Positions 1-8,514 of a stretch of DNA of 64,000 nt are shown one piece after another. The stretch is from positions 23,746,001 to 23,810,000 of the forward strand of contig CM060734.1 of the NCBI GenBank assembly GCA_030704615.1. The letters are read 5' to 3'. A program made the position numbers and the translations under genes. The notes beneath the pieces are model-generated. The model saw only the letters and a program-made list of their open reading frames with translations. It was not told where the DNA came from and made no database searches. The first letter of the stretch is position 1, and the number at the start of each line of letters is the position of its first letter. Source of the DNA: Takakia lepidozioides (lineage: Eukaryota; Streptophyta; Takakiopsida; Takakiales; Takakiaceae).

Positions 1-81
1 TTGCCTTGAGGGCAGGGGGTCGAGACACGAGAGGGGCTACCCTTGTGGTGGGGGTGGTGGCAACAATAGATGCGGGGGCTG

Positions 82-119
82 AAGCACCCTTGAGTGCCCA
101 AAGCACCCTTGAGTGCCCA
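82..119. repeat. Two exact tandem copies of a 19-bp unit
   Basis: A 19-bp unit containing CACCCTTGAGTGCCC occurs twice back to back (82-100 and 101-119). It is followed at once by an inverted partial copy, GGCACTCAAGG. It lies in G-rich DNA just upstream of the gag reading frame. It may be part of the 5' leader of the retroelement; no LTR or primer-binding site could be recognised upstream, so the left end of the element is probably outside the window. Confidence 0.7.
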
Positions 120-302
120 AGGCACTCAAGGAGGCGGAGGCGCTCACTAGGTGGAGCCCCGCACACCGGGTTGCGGTGGGGGTGGTTCCACGAGGGGTGG
201 TGGTAGTTTAGCGGGACTTAGTGGGGGTGGCATAGGACTCACCATCCTCCACCCTCAACTAGTGCAGAGTAAGACACAGACTCGGAGGCTTCATCAACAT
301 GT

Positions 303-1599
303 GTGCAGTTTCATTCGCCATTGTTGTGGGACGACATGGAGGAGATGTATGGAGCTATCAAGGGGCCTCGTAGGTACTCTGGAGCTATGGGCACAATTGA
401 GTTGGATGACTTTATCCAGGAGTTCGACAGCTGGTGTGATTTTGTAGCAGATGCACAATCCACAGCTGTTCACCCCATTCATGGCGTGGAAGGGACTGTT
501 CCAGCATTTGGAAGGCCCGCCTATGGACGATTACCACGAGTTCAGGCGAGGACATGAAGCAGAGATTGAGGAGTGGAGGATGTATTGGTCACCTGACTAC
601 GTCTCCATTACTCGAGGCACGACGCGACCAATAGCTGCATCAGCACTAATATCTCCCACTGCCAGCACTAGTAATGGAACAAGTAGTGCCGGTACTTCTG
701 CAGGTGGTACCAGTTCAAAAGGTGCTATTACTCCTCCTGCCACGACTACAACACATGTGCCTAGATTCAACCCGGTGGTGGAGTTCTTCCAGGAGTTGCG
801 GAGGAACTACCAAGGTGTACGGACAGAGAAGCTGCGAAGTTTGCAAGACTTCCAGCGCAAACCCAGTGAGAGCCTGCGAGAGGCGTACACTCGTATGAGG
901 CGCTTGATAAGTGTGATCCAAGGGGTTATTGAAGCTCAGGCAATCCAGTTCTGGTATGGAATTTTGGACAAGGAGCTCAGGAGAAGGGTGCAGGATGCAA
1001 CCCTGTTACAAGCAGCCCAACCCACATTAGCAGATGTGTTTCTGCTGGCTGAGCGGATTGAGCTCAACATGGTGGAGGAGCGAGTTGTTACCATTGGATT
1101 TGGCAAAGACATGCCTGTACGAGGCGCAGCTGCCAGCCCACAGGCACAAGGGACTGCCCAACAGCGTGGTCAAGGGGGCAAGGTTTCCCAACCCAAATTT
1201 CATGGAGCTTACAGGGGACCTCAGGTGCAGAGGCCAGTAGCATCTTTTGCAAGCCAACAGCAACCAGGGGTAATATGTTGGACATGTGGAGGACCCCATG
1301 TCAAGAGAGATTGCCCAGAGAGTGGCAAAAGGCCGGCACAAGCACAGCCTGCACAGTTGCAGTGTGGGCATTGTGGCAAGTATGGGCATGGAGATGCCCA
1401 GTGTTATGACTTGCATCCTGAGTTGCGCCCAGGCCAGTTCCAAGGGAACAATGGTGGCCGGGGGCAAGCTGGACCAGCCCAGAGAGGACGAGGTGGCCGG
1501 GCACGAGGTGCAGGCCAAGGGCAAGCTCAACATGGCCAAGGACGCGGAGGTCAGGGTGTTGACCAAGGCATGGCCAACCGGCTTCAGCAGCTAGAGTAG
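303..1599 (+). pseudogene. gag: gag (capsid plus two CCHC zinc knuckles), Ty3/gypsy
   Basis: This is the structural protein that packages element RNA. The first part is in frame 3 (to about 450, motif LLWDDMEEMYGA); the rest is in frame 1 from 451, so there is one frameshift near 445. The capsid-like core is around 780-1080 (LREAYTRMRRLI, FWYGILDKELRRR). Two zinc knuckles follow: CWTCGGPHVKRDC near 1276 and CGHCGKYGHGDAQC near 1363. The C-terminus is a Gly/Gln/Arg-rich tail typical of nucleocapsid. The frame ends at a TAG (1597) that is read straight through in the same frame by the next segment, so gag and pol were probably one polyprotein. The minus-strand relic at 15.8-16.8 kb is closely similar, which confirms the family. 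Confidence 0.85.
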
Positions 1600-2298
1600 A
1601 GGCTCGCTGCCATGGCTACACCTCAGGTGGTACCGGCTCCCCGACGGGATGGTCCACCTCTTGCTCCTGAGGGAGGAGATATGGGAGGCATGGGATTCAT
1701 GTGCGGAACAACACTACCACTAGAGCAGGTGGAGTCTGTTGCAGCCGTGACTCGAGGAGCAGCACGAGTTCCTCAGCCACGAGGTGCAGAGGTGGAGTTG
1801 GATCCACAGCATGGGGAGGCAAGCCGTCAGGCGAGGCTTCCTCAGTCATTCACATTGGCGGAGACAGTGTCGACGCCATCCATGGCACCTAGTTCTTGCC
1901 CGACTGTTACCGAGGCGGAGGTTACTATGCCATTGGGGAGAGCTACACGTGCATCACTGACACCTGCTACCAATGCTAGTGCAGCCGGTGTGTTATTGGG
2001 GGCAGCCACCTCTGTGTGTCAAGCCCTACTGTTCTCGGCAACCATGATTGCGACGCCGGGGGTAAGACCAGCTGCAGTGTTCAGACTAGCAGCAACACTC
2101 TGTGAGAGTGGGGAGGTCACTTCATCTTCTGCGGAGTTACAGGAAGGTGTAGTGGCAGAGGGATTCTCGGATTTGAGGGTCAAGACTGCCACGGCTGTGC
2201 CATGGCAAGCTGCAACTGCCAGGTTGACGGAGCTGCCAGCTAGGCCAGTCTTTGAGCGCACCATGGTGACACCTGGAGTTGTCTTGTTAGACAACTAG
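1600..2298 (+). pseudogene. gag-pol linker region, Ala/Thr/Val-rich, function unknown
   Basis: This open stretch continues the gag frame after a single TAG and runs about 228 codons from an internal ATG at 1612. It is rich in Ala, Thr, Val and Gly and shows no motif I recognise. It ends at another TAG (2296-2298), after which the same frame carries the protease-like site. It is best read as a spacer of the polyprotein between nucleocapsid and protease, not a separate gene. Neither end looks like an independent start. Confidence 0.6.
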
Positions 2299-2313
2299 GA
2301 TGACATTTTCTCT

Positions 2314-2790
2314 TTGAGTGGACCGGCAGGCAAGAAGTACCGGCCCCTGCGGGTCTTGTTGGACTCGGGAGCTCAGTCATTGATGTTGGGCAGAGTTGCT
2401 ATTGCAGGTTTGGGCCTCATGGAGGCGGATATGGAGCCTTGTCCTTTCCAGATACAGACATCTCTGGGAGGATCAGAGCAGGCTCGGGGCATGACACGGC
2501 GTGAGTTGGCCATTAGACTGCAGCTGGATCATCCTATAGATGGCTCAGTGATGCGAGCCAAGGCCATTGTGACAGACACGGTCTCTTACGATGTCCTCGT
2601 TGGTGGGGCAGTGTTATATCCCATGGGCTTCACCCTGGACTTTTGGGAGGTGTCATCATCCTACAGGCCTGGATGGCAGTCAGGGGATAGTCGTCATGCA
2701 CAGCTCCCTGCGACATTCATTGGGGGTATTGCGGCTGCCCAGCGGGGCAAGATGCCAACACTAGCCGCCTTTACAGCTGCAGTTAGTTGG
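2314..2790 (+). pseudogene. PR: Retropepsin-like aspartic protease of the Ty3/gypsy element
   Basis: This segment keeps frame 1 and carries LRVLLDSGAQSLMLG (near 2347), with the DSG active-site triad where plant retropepsins usually have DTG or DSG. A downstream hydrophobic stretch, YDVLVGGAVLYPMG (near 2589), matches the second conserved block of retropepsin folds (the I-L-G region). About 100 residues separate the two, normal for a retroviral-type monomer that acts as a dimer to cut the polyprotein. Frame 1 loses homology near 2790, and the methyltransferase continues in frame 3, so a one-base indel lies at about 2785-2805. Confidence 0.75.
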
Positions 2791-4100
2791 CCTGGAAGTT
2801 GCTGGAAGGCAATGCCCATGCAGAGGATGTGCCACCTTCAGCAGAGCATGATGACATGCATGGTACGGCAAAGTTGTCTGCCATGGTTGCTCACACTCCA
2901 TTGTGGGGTACGAGCAAGGATTTGCAGCAGGCTGCTGATGGACGGGTGCAACAAGCCTGGGTAGAGGCCTTCGTACCATCAGGAGAAGATGAGAGTGCGG
3001 TGATTGCACCAGGACCACCTCAGTTGTCGCCATTGGATACCACACCTCTTGTGTGGCAGTGCCCGGATGAAGGCATATGCCTTCTGGACTTGTTTGGCGG
3101 GATCAGCACTGGATTGGCTGCAGTACTGCAGGCAGGTGTATGAGTTCGACGTTACCTGTATGTAGAGAGGGATGAGACTGCACGACGCGTCTCACTACGC
3201 CGTGTTGCTTAGTTGGTACAGCAGTACCCTGATTTGTTGCCAGTGTCTGCAGTTCGTGGATACCAACAAGTCTTGCCAGCAGACATTTCGTTGCTGGGGG
3301 CGCAGGATTTGGAGCAGGTTGGCTCCATTGATCTGGTAGTGGCAGGTTGGCCCTGCCAAGGGCATTCATCAGCCGGGCATGGCAATGGATTGCGAGACTC
3401 AAGGACGGGTCTGTTTTGGGAGATGAGACTCAAGGACGGGTCTGTGCGGGTTTTGCGCCACTTGCAGCTTCATCAAGCTGTATCTCCAGCATACATCTTG
3501 GAGAATGTGCCACTGATGGGTGATTCTCGGGCCAGGGTGATGGCCAGTGTGCATCAAGTCCGGTTGTGGCTTGGGTCAGCAGTGTTGCTAGATGCAGCTG
3601 CAGTGGGGTCACGAGCTCATCGTCCACGGCTATGGTGGACTAACTTGATGCCACCCGCATTGCTCAAGCGTGCATTTGATGGGGTGCAGCGGCCAGCACA
3701 CCTCACAGTGGATAGCATTTTGGACACAGGGAGGCACTCTCAACGTGTGAGACACGATGACCGTTTGCGTTTGGCAGTGGTCAACAAGGTGGGTCAACCA
3801 CGAGCAGCATTACCTACACTGCTCAGCTTCCCAGGATCCCATGCTTTTTGGGATGGTGGACCTGGCCTCTTCTGGGATAGCCAGTTGCAACAATTAGTGG
3901 AGCCCAATGCTGACGAGCGCGAGCGGGCAATGGGTTTTACCACTGGTACCACGGCGGTGCCATCTTTTTCTGAGGCATCACGTCGTCAGGTGTTGGGGCA
4001 AGCAATGGATCTCAATTGCTTGACCTGGATTATCAGCTTGGCTATGGCTGAGCAGCGCAGAGTACGGAGTACACTTCCCTTCATGGTCTCCCTGCCTACC
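2791..4100 (+). pseudogene. C5-cytosine DNA methyltransferase domain (DNMT3-like) inside a Ty3/gypsy pol
   Basis: The conserved blocks appear in canonical, non-permuted order. Motif I is LLDLFGGISTGLAAV (3081). The acidic block after motif I is YLYVERDE (near 3153). Motif IV is AGWPCQGHS with the catalytic Cys codon at 3354-3356. Motif VI is ENV (3501-3509), motif VIII is AHRPRLWWTN (near 3615), and motif X is LGQAMD (3993-4010). The canonical order argues against DRM, which is rearranged; no chromodomain (CMT) or BAH (MET1) is seen; the motif VIII block resembles DNMT3. Two stops (TGA 3141-3143, TAG 3210-3212) lie between motifs I and IV. A 21-bp direct repeat (3394-3414, 3425-3445) adds about six codons after motif IV. 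The frame then runs unbroken into reverse transcriptase. The reaction would be transfer of methyl from SAM to C5 of cytosine. This copy is dead as it stands. Confidence 0.85.
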
Positions 4101-5094
4101 GAGACGGTACAGGCAGCGAGTGGGGGCGAGCAGGTGAGGACCACGAGGTGCAGGCTGCATCCATGGCACACGTGGGAGGTGCTCGAGGTTCAGAAGGAGT
4201 TGGCAGCCAAGACGGCGGTGATGGATCAGGTTGGGGATTTTTCTCGGGTTGAGGAGGTCCTCAAGGATGGGATGATGGGGCAGGATGAGACACGATCCGG
4301 ATATCACCAGTTGCCGATCAAGGAGGTGGATAAGCAGAAGACGGCATTCTGGGGGATCAATGAGCACGGGAAGGATTGCCTTTACCAGTGGCGGTTCTTA
4401 CCATTTGGGCTTAAAAACGCTCCGACAGAGTTTCAGAGAGTCATGGACAGGATTCTAGCATGGGTGGAGTTTGCTCGGTGCTACATAGATGACATCATCA
4501 TCTTTAGTGCTACGGTGGAGGAGCATGAGAGACACCTTCAGGGGGTATTTGAGCGGTTGAGGGCGCACGGATTGAAGTTATATCCGGGAAAGTGCAAGTT
4601 TTTCCACAACCAGATTGAGTATCTGGGTCACATGATATATCCTGGAGGATTGGGGGTACAGCAGACTAAGGTAGAGTCCATTGCACAGATTCCATGCCCC
4701 ACGGATGTGAGCCGAGTTCGAGCTTTCATGGGGTTAGCAAACTATGATAGATGGTTTGTTAAGGGATTTAGTGCCATTGCAAAGGCTCTAACCAAACTGA
4801 CCAAGGTGGACCAGGAGTGGCAGTGGGAAGATGAGCAAGAACAAGCTTTTCAAGAGCTCAAGGCAAGGTTGACCTCGGCGCCCATCTTGAGACGACCTAT
4901 CAGGGGGCGTCCTTTTCAGCTGCATACGGATTGGAGCATGCTAGGGCTTGGAGCGGTGCTCACACAGGTGGATGATGAGAAAAGAGAGTTCGCAGTGGCT
5001 TATGCTAGCCGCTCGAACAATGCTACCGAGACTAAGTATAGCTCATATGAGGGAGAATGCTTAGCTGCAGTGTGGGCTGTGGCACACTTCAGGT
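4101..5094 (+). pseudogene. RT-RH: Reverse transcriptase and start of RNase H, Ty3/gypsy
   Basis: This segment continues the methyltransferase frame without a stop. RT landmarks are SGYHQLPIKE (4297), QWRFLPFGLKNAP (near 4388), CYIDDIIIFS with catalytic Asp-Asp at 4488-4493, and EYLGHMIYPGG (near 4617). RNase H starts at FQLHTDWSMLGLGAVL (Asp codon 4929-4931) and includes YEGECLAAV with its Glu. Two oddities stand out. The usual N-terminal fingers block of Ty3 RT is not recognisable. Just before SGYHQ the sequence is QDETRS, so the expected catalytic Asp of the L-D-x-x-SGYHQ motif aligns with Glu. Homology moves to frame 1 at about 5095, so the predicted product breaks there. Confidence 0.85.
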
Positions 5095-5622
5095 GCTCTA
5101 TACGGCAATCTCTTCACCCTTGTCACGGATCACCAACCACTCAAGTGGTTGATGGAGTCAGACAAGCTTACGGGGAAGCTTGCACGGTGGGCACTCATCC
5201 TTCAAGAATATAACTTTCAGGTTGTGCATTGACCGGGTTTGGTCAATCGCAATGCAGATGGGTTGAGTCGCAATCCATGCACGAGCCAGCAGGATGACAC
5301 TGGAGCTCGGTGGCATGGTGAGATGGACGAGGAGATGGTGCCCGGATGGCATGCATCTGCATTTCTGTGTATCTTGGCAGCGGAAGGCCAGGTTGGACCT
5401 GCAATAGGGATAACTGTAGATCAAGTGTCTGAGGACCCTGAGGCCAGCAATGAGCAAGGTGGCCCCAAAGATATACATGAGGATTCAGTTGTGTTGGACT
5501 ACCTCCGCACTGGAGACACTGCAGCCACTATGACTGCCAAGGAGAGGGATCGGATCCTACAACGAGCCAAGAGGTTCAAGTGGGAGGGGACACACCTGCT
5601 CCAAGTGTGGGAGGATGGTTGA
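5095..5622 (+). pseudogene. RH: RNase H C-terminus and connection domain, Ty3/gypsy
   Basis: After a frameshift near 5095 the RNase H continues in frame 1 with LVTDHQPLKWLM, carrying its third Asp. It then reads ARWALILQEYNF and VVH, a TGA at 5230-5232, and PGLVNRNADGLSRNP. The Ty3 consensus at this point is HRPG, so the stop sits where Arg (possibly CGA) is expected. The rest to 5622 is an acidic linker (DDTGARWHGEMDEEM) typical of the region before integrase. A TGA at 5620-5622 separates it from integrase in the same frame. Confidence 0.8.
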
Positions 5623-6660
5623 GTGAGGATTATGCCTCACCCAACACAGCGGGCACGGTTAGTGCGACATGCCCATGAGGAGTTGGGGCATTTTGGGGTG
5701 CGACGCACTCATAGTCTACACGGGCAGTATTGGTGGCGTGGTATGCACACAGAGGTGCAACAATTTGTGGCTAGGTGCATGGTGTGTGACAGGGTGCGTG
5801 CTTCATTCAACGCCCCTACTCCACAATTGCACCCTCTTCCGATTATGGGATTGGGCTACAGGTGGAGTCTTGACTTCGCAGGGCCGTTGTCACTGACCAT
5901 GCGCCACAACAAGTACATATTGGTGATGGTGGAACACTTCTCCAAGTGGATCGAGTTGGTTCCATTGCCTGATAAGGCTAGTGAGGGAGCCGCGTATGCA
6001 TTCTTGGATTATGTACTTAGCCGATTCAGTGCTCCAGCTGAGGTACTCACGGACCAAGGGAGAGAGTTCTTGGGGGAGTTTCAGGCTTTGTGTGACAAGG
6101 CCTTGATAGACCACAGCACCACTTCTCGGGATCATCCTGAGGCCAATGGCTTGGCAGAGAGAGTTGTTCAGACAGTAAAGAGGGGTTTGCGCAAGTATGG
6201 CTTGCAGAAGGGACACCTAGGAGATTGGGACCTTCAGTTACCATGGTTAGCCATGGGCTACAGGTTCAGCAAGCAAGCATCATTTGCCTCCTTCTCACCA
6301 TACTTTCTTCTCTTTGGCCGAGAGCCGGATTTTCCTACATCCATTCGTAGAGAAGCTGCTACAATTCTTAACCTTGACGATCCGGACGTGTGGGCACGTG
6401 CATGTGAGCAGCGTGCAGAGTTGTTCAAGAAAGTCATGCCCATGGCTTTCGAGAACCTTGCCATTGCACAACATCATGATACGTTGAGGTATGCTACCAT
6501 ACGTGGTGGGGGTTATCGTCCTGGGGTTCGGAGATTCAACCCTGGTGACTATGTCTATCTGCAGCAGACTGCTCCTACGACCTTGGATGTGGCTGCAGGA
6601 CGTGTTATTTTGAGGGTTCGAGAGGTCTTGCCCTCAGGCGTCTTGATCTTGGAGGGTCGG
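5623..6660 (+). pseudogene. INT: Integrase, Ty3/gypsy, joined at its C-terminus to PPR sequence
   Basis: The N-terminal HHCC zinc finger is visible as HAHEELGHFGVRR followed by CMVCDRV. The catalytic core has Asp in WSLDFAGPL (5872-5874), Asp in LTDQGREF (6052-6054) and Glu in HPEANGLAE (6139-6141), so all three catalytic residues are kept. The C-terminal domain contains FNPGDYVYL and VLPSGVLILEGR. At 6660/6661 the frame passes without a stop into PPR sequence (ASLAVLKKGKEVHGD) and stays open to 7002. The element's own 3' end, polypurine tract and LTR are missing. The chimeric frame most likely arose by recombination or deletion. Confidence 0.85.
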
Positions 6661-7510
6661 GCGAGCCTGGCAGTCCTGAAAAAGGGCAAAGAGGTCCATG
6701 GTGACATCATCAAAGCTGGAATTGGACCAGATGTCATTGCAAACAATACCCTGGTGGACATGTATGCCAAATGTGGCAGCATCGAAGCTGCGAAGGGAGG
6801 GTTTGACAACATGGCTGAACGAGATGTTGTATCATGGAACACGCTAATCACAGGATATGGCCAGCATGTGTGCAAGATGAGGGCATTGGAGACATATGAG
6901 CAAATGTCACGGGGAAGGGGTGCAGCCCGACCGGGTCACGTTCATTTGTGTTTGCAATGCATGTGCAAACCTAGAAGCCATGAAAACCTGGAGACCTGGT
7001 AAAGGGCAAAGAGATCCATCGTGACATCGTCAAAGCTGGAACTGTACCAGATGTCATTCTGAACAATACCCTCGTGGACATGTATGCCAAACATGGGAGC
7101 ATTGAAGATGCAAAGGGAGTGTTCAACAATATGGCTGAGCGAAATGTGGTGTCGTGGAACGTGATGATCGCAGGACATGCACAAAAAAGGGCGGGGATTG
7201 GAGGCTTTGGAGACCTATGAGCAAATGATGTGGGAGGGGGTGAAGCCCGACCACATTACGTTTGTTTGCGTTTGCAATGCATGCGAGCCTACTGGAGAAG
7301 GGCAAAGAGGTCCATGGTTGCATCGTCAAAGCTGGAATTGTGGCAGATGTCATTCTGAACAATACCCTTGTGGACATGTATGCCAAGCTTAAAGAGACAT
7401 TGGAGACATATTAGCAAATGTCGAGGAAGGGGTGCAGCCTAACCGGGTCACGTTCATTTGTGTTTGCAATGCATGTGCAAACCTGGCAGCCCTGGAAAAG
7501 GGCAAAGGAT
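6661..7510 (+). pseudogene. PPR repeat fragment, broken
   Basis: PPR proteins bind organellar RNA. The first ~95 residues are in frame with the upstream integrase and show plant PPR blocks: KGKEVHGDIIKAG, NTLVDMYAKCGSI, NMAERDVVSWNTLITGYG. Homology then changes frame near 6945, and PPR-like pieces continue in shifting frames at 7010-7190, 7190-7390 and 7430-7510 (CNACANLAALEKGK). The multiple frameshifts mean it cannot encode a full PPR protein. The sequence closely resembles the downstream PPR array and probably descends from the same gene. Confidence 0.8.
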
Positions 7511-7539
7511 GGAGGAGCCCTGCTCAGCTGCACCGTGTT

Positions 7540-7765
7540 GGTTCTCACAGACCAATCCGACATTACCTGACTACAGACACAAGCAACACACACAAGAGGT
7601 CCTTCTGGGTTGATGGTCAGTCAAATCCTCCATGGGCCATGACACAAGGTCGAGGACAATGTGGTGAGGGCACCTTCTTCTTCAACCTATTTCAGCCTGT
7701 TTTTCCCTCTCATCAGACTCGGCCCTGAGACGCATATTGAATTTTGTAAGTTAGCTCGTTGGCTT
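7540..7765 (+). repeat. Copy of the PPR-flanking non-coding unit
   Basis: The stretch containing GGCACCTTCTTCTTCAACC, TGTTTTTCCCTCTCATCAGA and AATTTTGTAAGTTAGCT matches the second half of the unit that is repeated four times at 12275-14460. It directly precedes the start of a PPR reading frame near 7.8 kb. It may therefore be 5' flank or leader sequence of this PPR gene family that was later copied downstream. No core promoter was identified. Confidence 0.6.
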
Positions 7766-7819
7766 CTGAAAGAGGATCAAGAGAGGGAGTCCATAATGCC
7801 TCTTCTGGCTCTTCTGGGC

Positions 7820-8400
7820 ATGTGAATATGTTTTGTGAGGCAGGCAGACTGAAAGAGGCTCTACAGACTTTAACCAAGGAGCATTTCAGCAGATTCAGAT
7901 ATGTGTGTATGTCTCTTGCTTAAGTGCATCAAGATGAAAGGTCTGGAAGCTGGAAAGAAGGTGCACACCCACATTATCCAAAGTGGATTCACGCCAAGTG
8001 TTTTTCTCCTCAACACCCTTGTCAACATATATGTTAAGTGCGGGAGCATCATGAATGCTCACCGAGTGTTCAATGGAATGCCTCAACAATCTTTGATCAT
8101 GTGGAATACAATGTTGGCAGGATTTACAAAGCATGGGTGTGGTAGGAATGCTTTGGAGACATACGAGCGAATGCTGCGCGAAGTGGTGAAGCCCAACCAC
8201 ATCACGCGATCACATTTGTTTGTGTTTGCAATGTGTGTGCAAACCTGGGAGCCCTGGAAAAGGGGAAAGAGGTCCATAGTGAATCGTCAAAGCTGGAATT
8301 GTATCATATGTCATTCTGAGGACTGCCCTGGTGGACATGTATGCCAAATGTGGGTGCATCAAGGATGCAAAGGCAGTGGTCAACAATATGGCTGAATGAA
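7820..8400 (+). pseudogene. N-terminal part of a PPR gene copy
   Basis: A leader-like block encoding EAGRLKEALQTL (near 7841) is followed, after a frame change, by CLLLKCIKMKGLEAGKKVH (7910), IIQSGFTPSVFLLNTLVNIY and VFNGMPQQSLIMWNTMLAGF. This matches the first P/L/S-type motifs of plant PLS-class PPR proteins, where a LKEAL block often precedes the first repeats. The frame is lost near 8215. The following PPR units (8.5-11.0 kb) and the C-terminal frame (11.0-12.1 kb) may be the rest of the same decayed gene. Confidence 0.7.
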
Positions 8401-8514
8401 ATGTTGTATCGTGGAGTGCAATAATTGCTGGATATGCACAGCAGGCTTTGGAGACCTATGAGCAAATGATGGGGGAAGGGGTGAAGCCCGGCCACATCAA
8501 GTTTGTGTGCATTT

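Larger units (their letters stand above)
200..6660 (+). mobile_element. Ty3/gypsy retrotransposon carrying a C5-cytosine methyltransferase, decayed, 3' truncated
   Basis: The visible order is gag with zinc knuckles, a retropepsin-like DSG site, a cytosine-5 methyltransferase domain, reverse transcriptase with YIDD, RNase H, and an integrase with HHCC zinc finger and D,D,E core. RT-RNase H before integrase is the Ty3/gypsy order. The coding sequence is interrupted by at least six in-frame stops (near 1597, 2296, 3141, 3210, 5230, 5620) and frameshifts near 445, 2790 and 5095. No LTR is seen on either side, and integrase sequence ends at about 6660 where PPR sequence begins. A second gag copy of the same family is on the minus strand at 15.8-16.8 kb. 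Methyltransferase capture by retrotransposons is known from dinoflagellates and a charophyte alga; whether this lineage has been described I cannot check. Confidence 0.9.
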
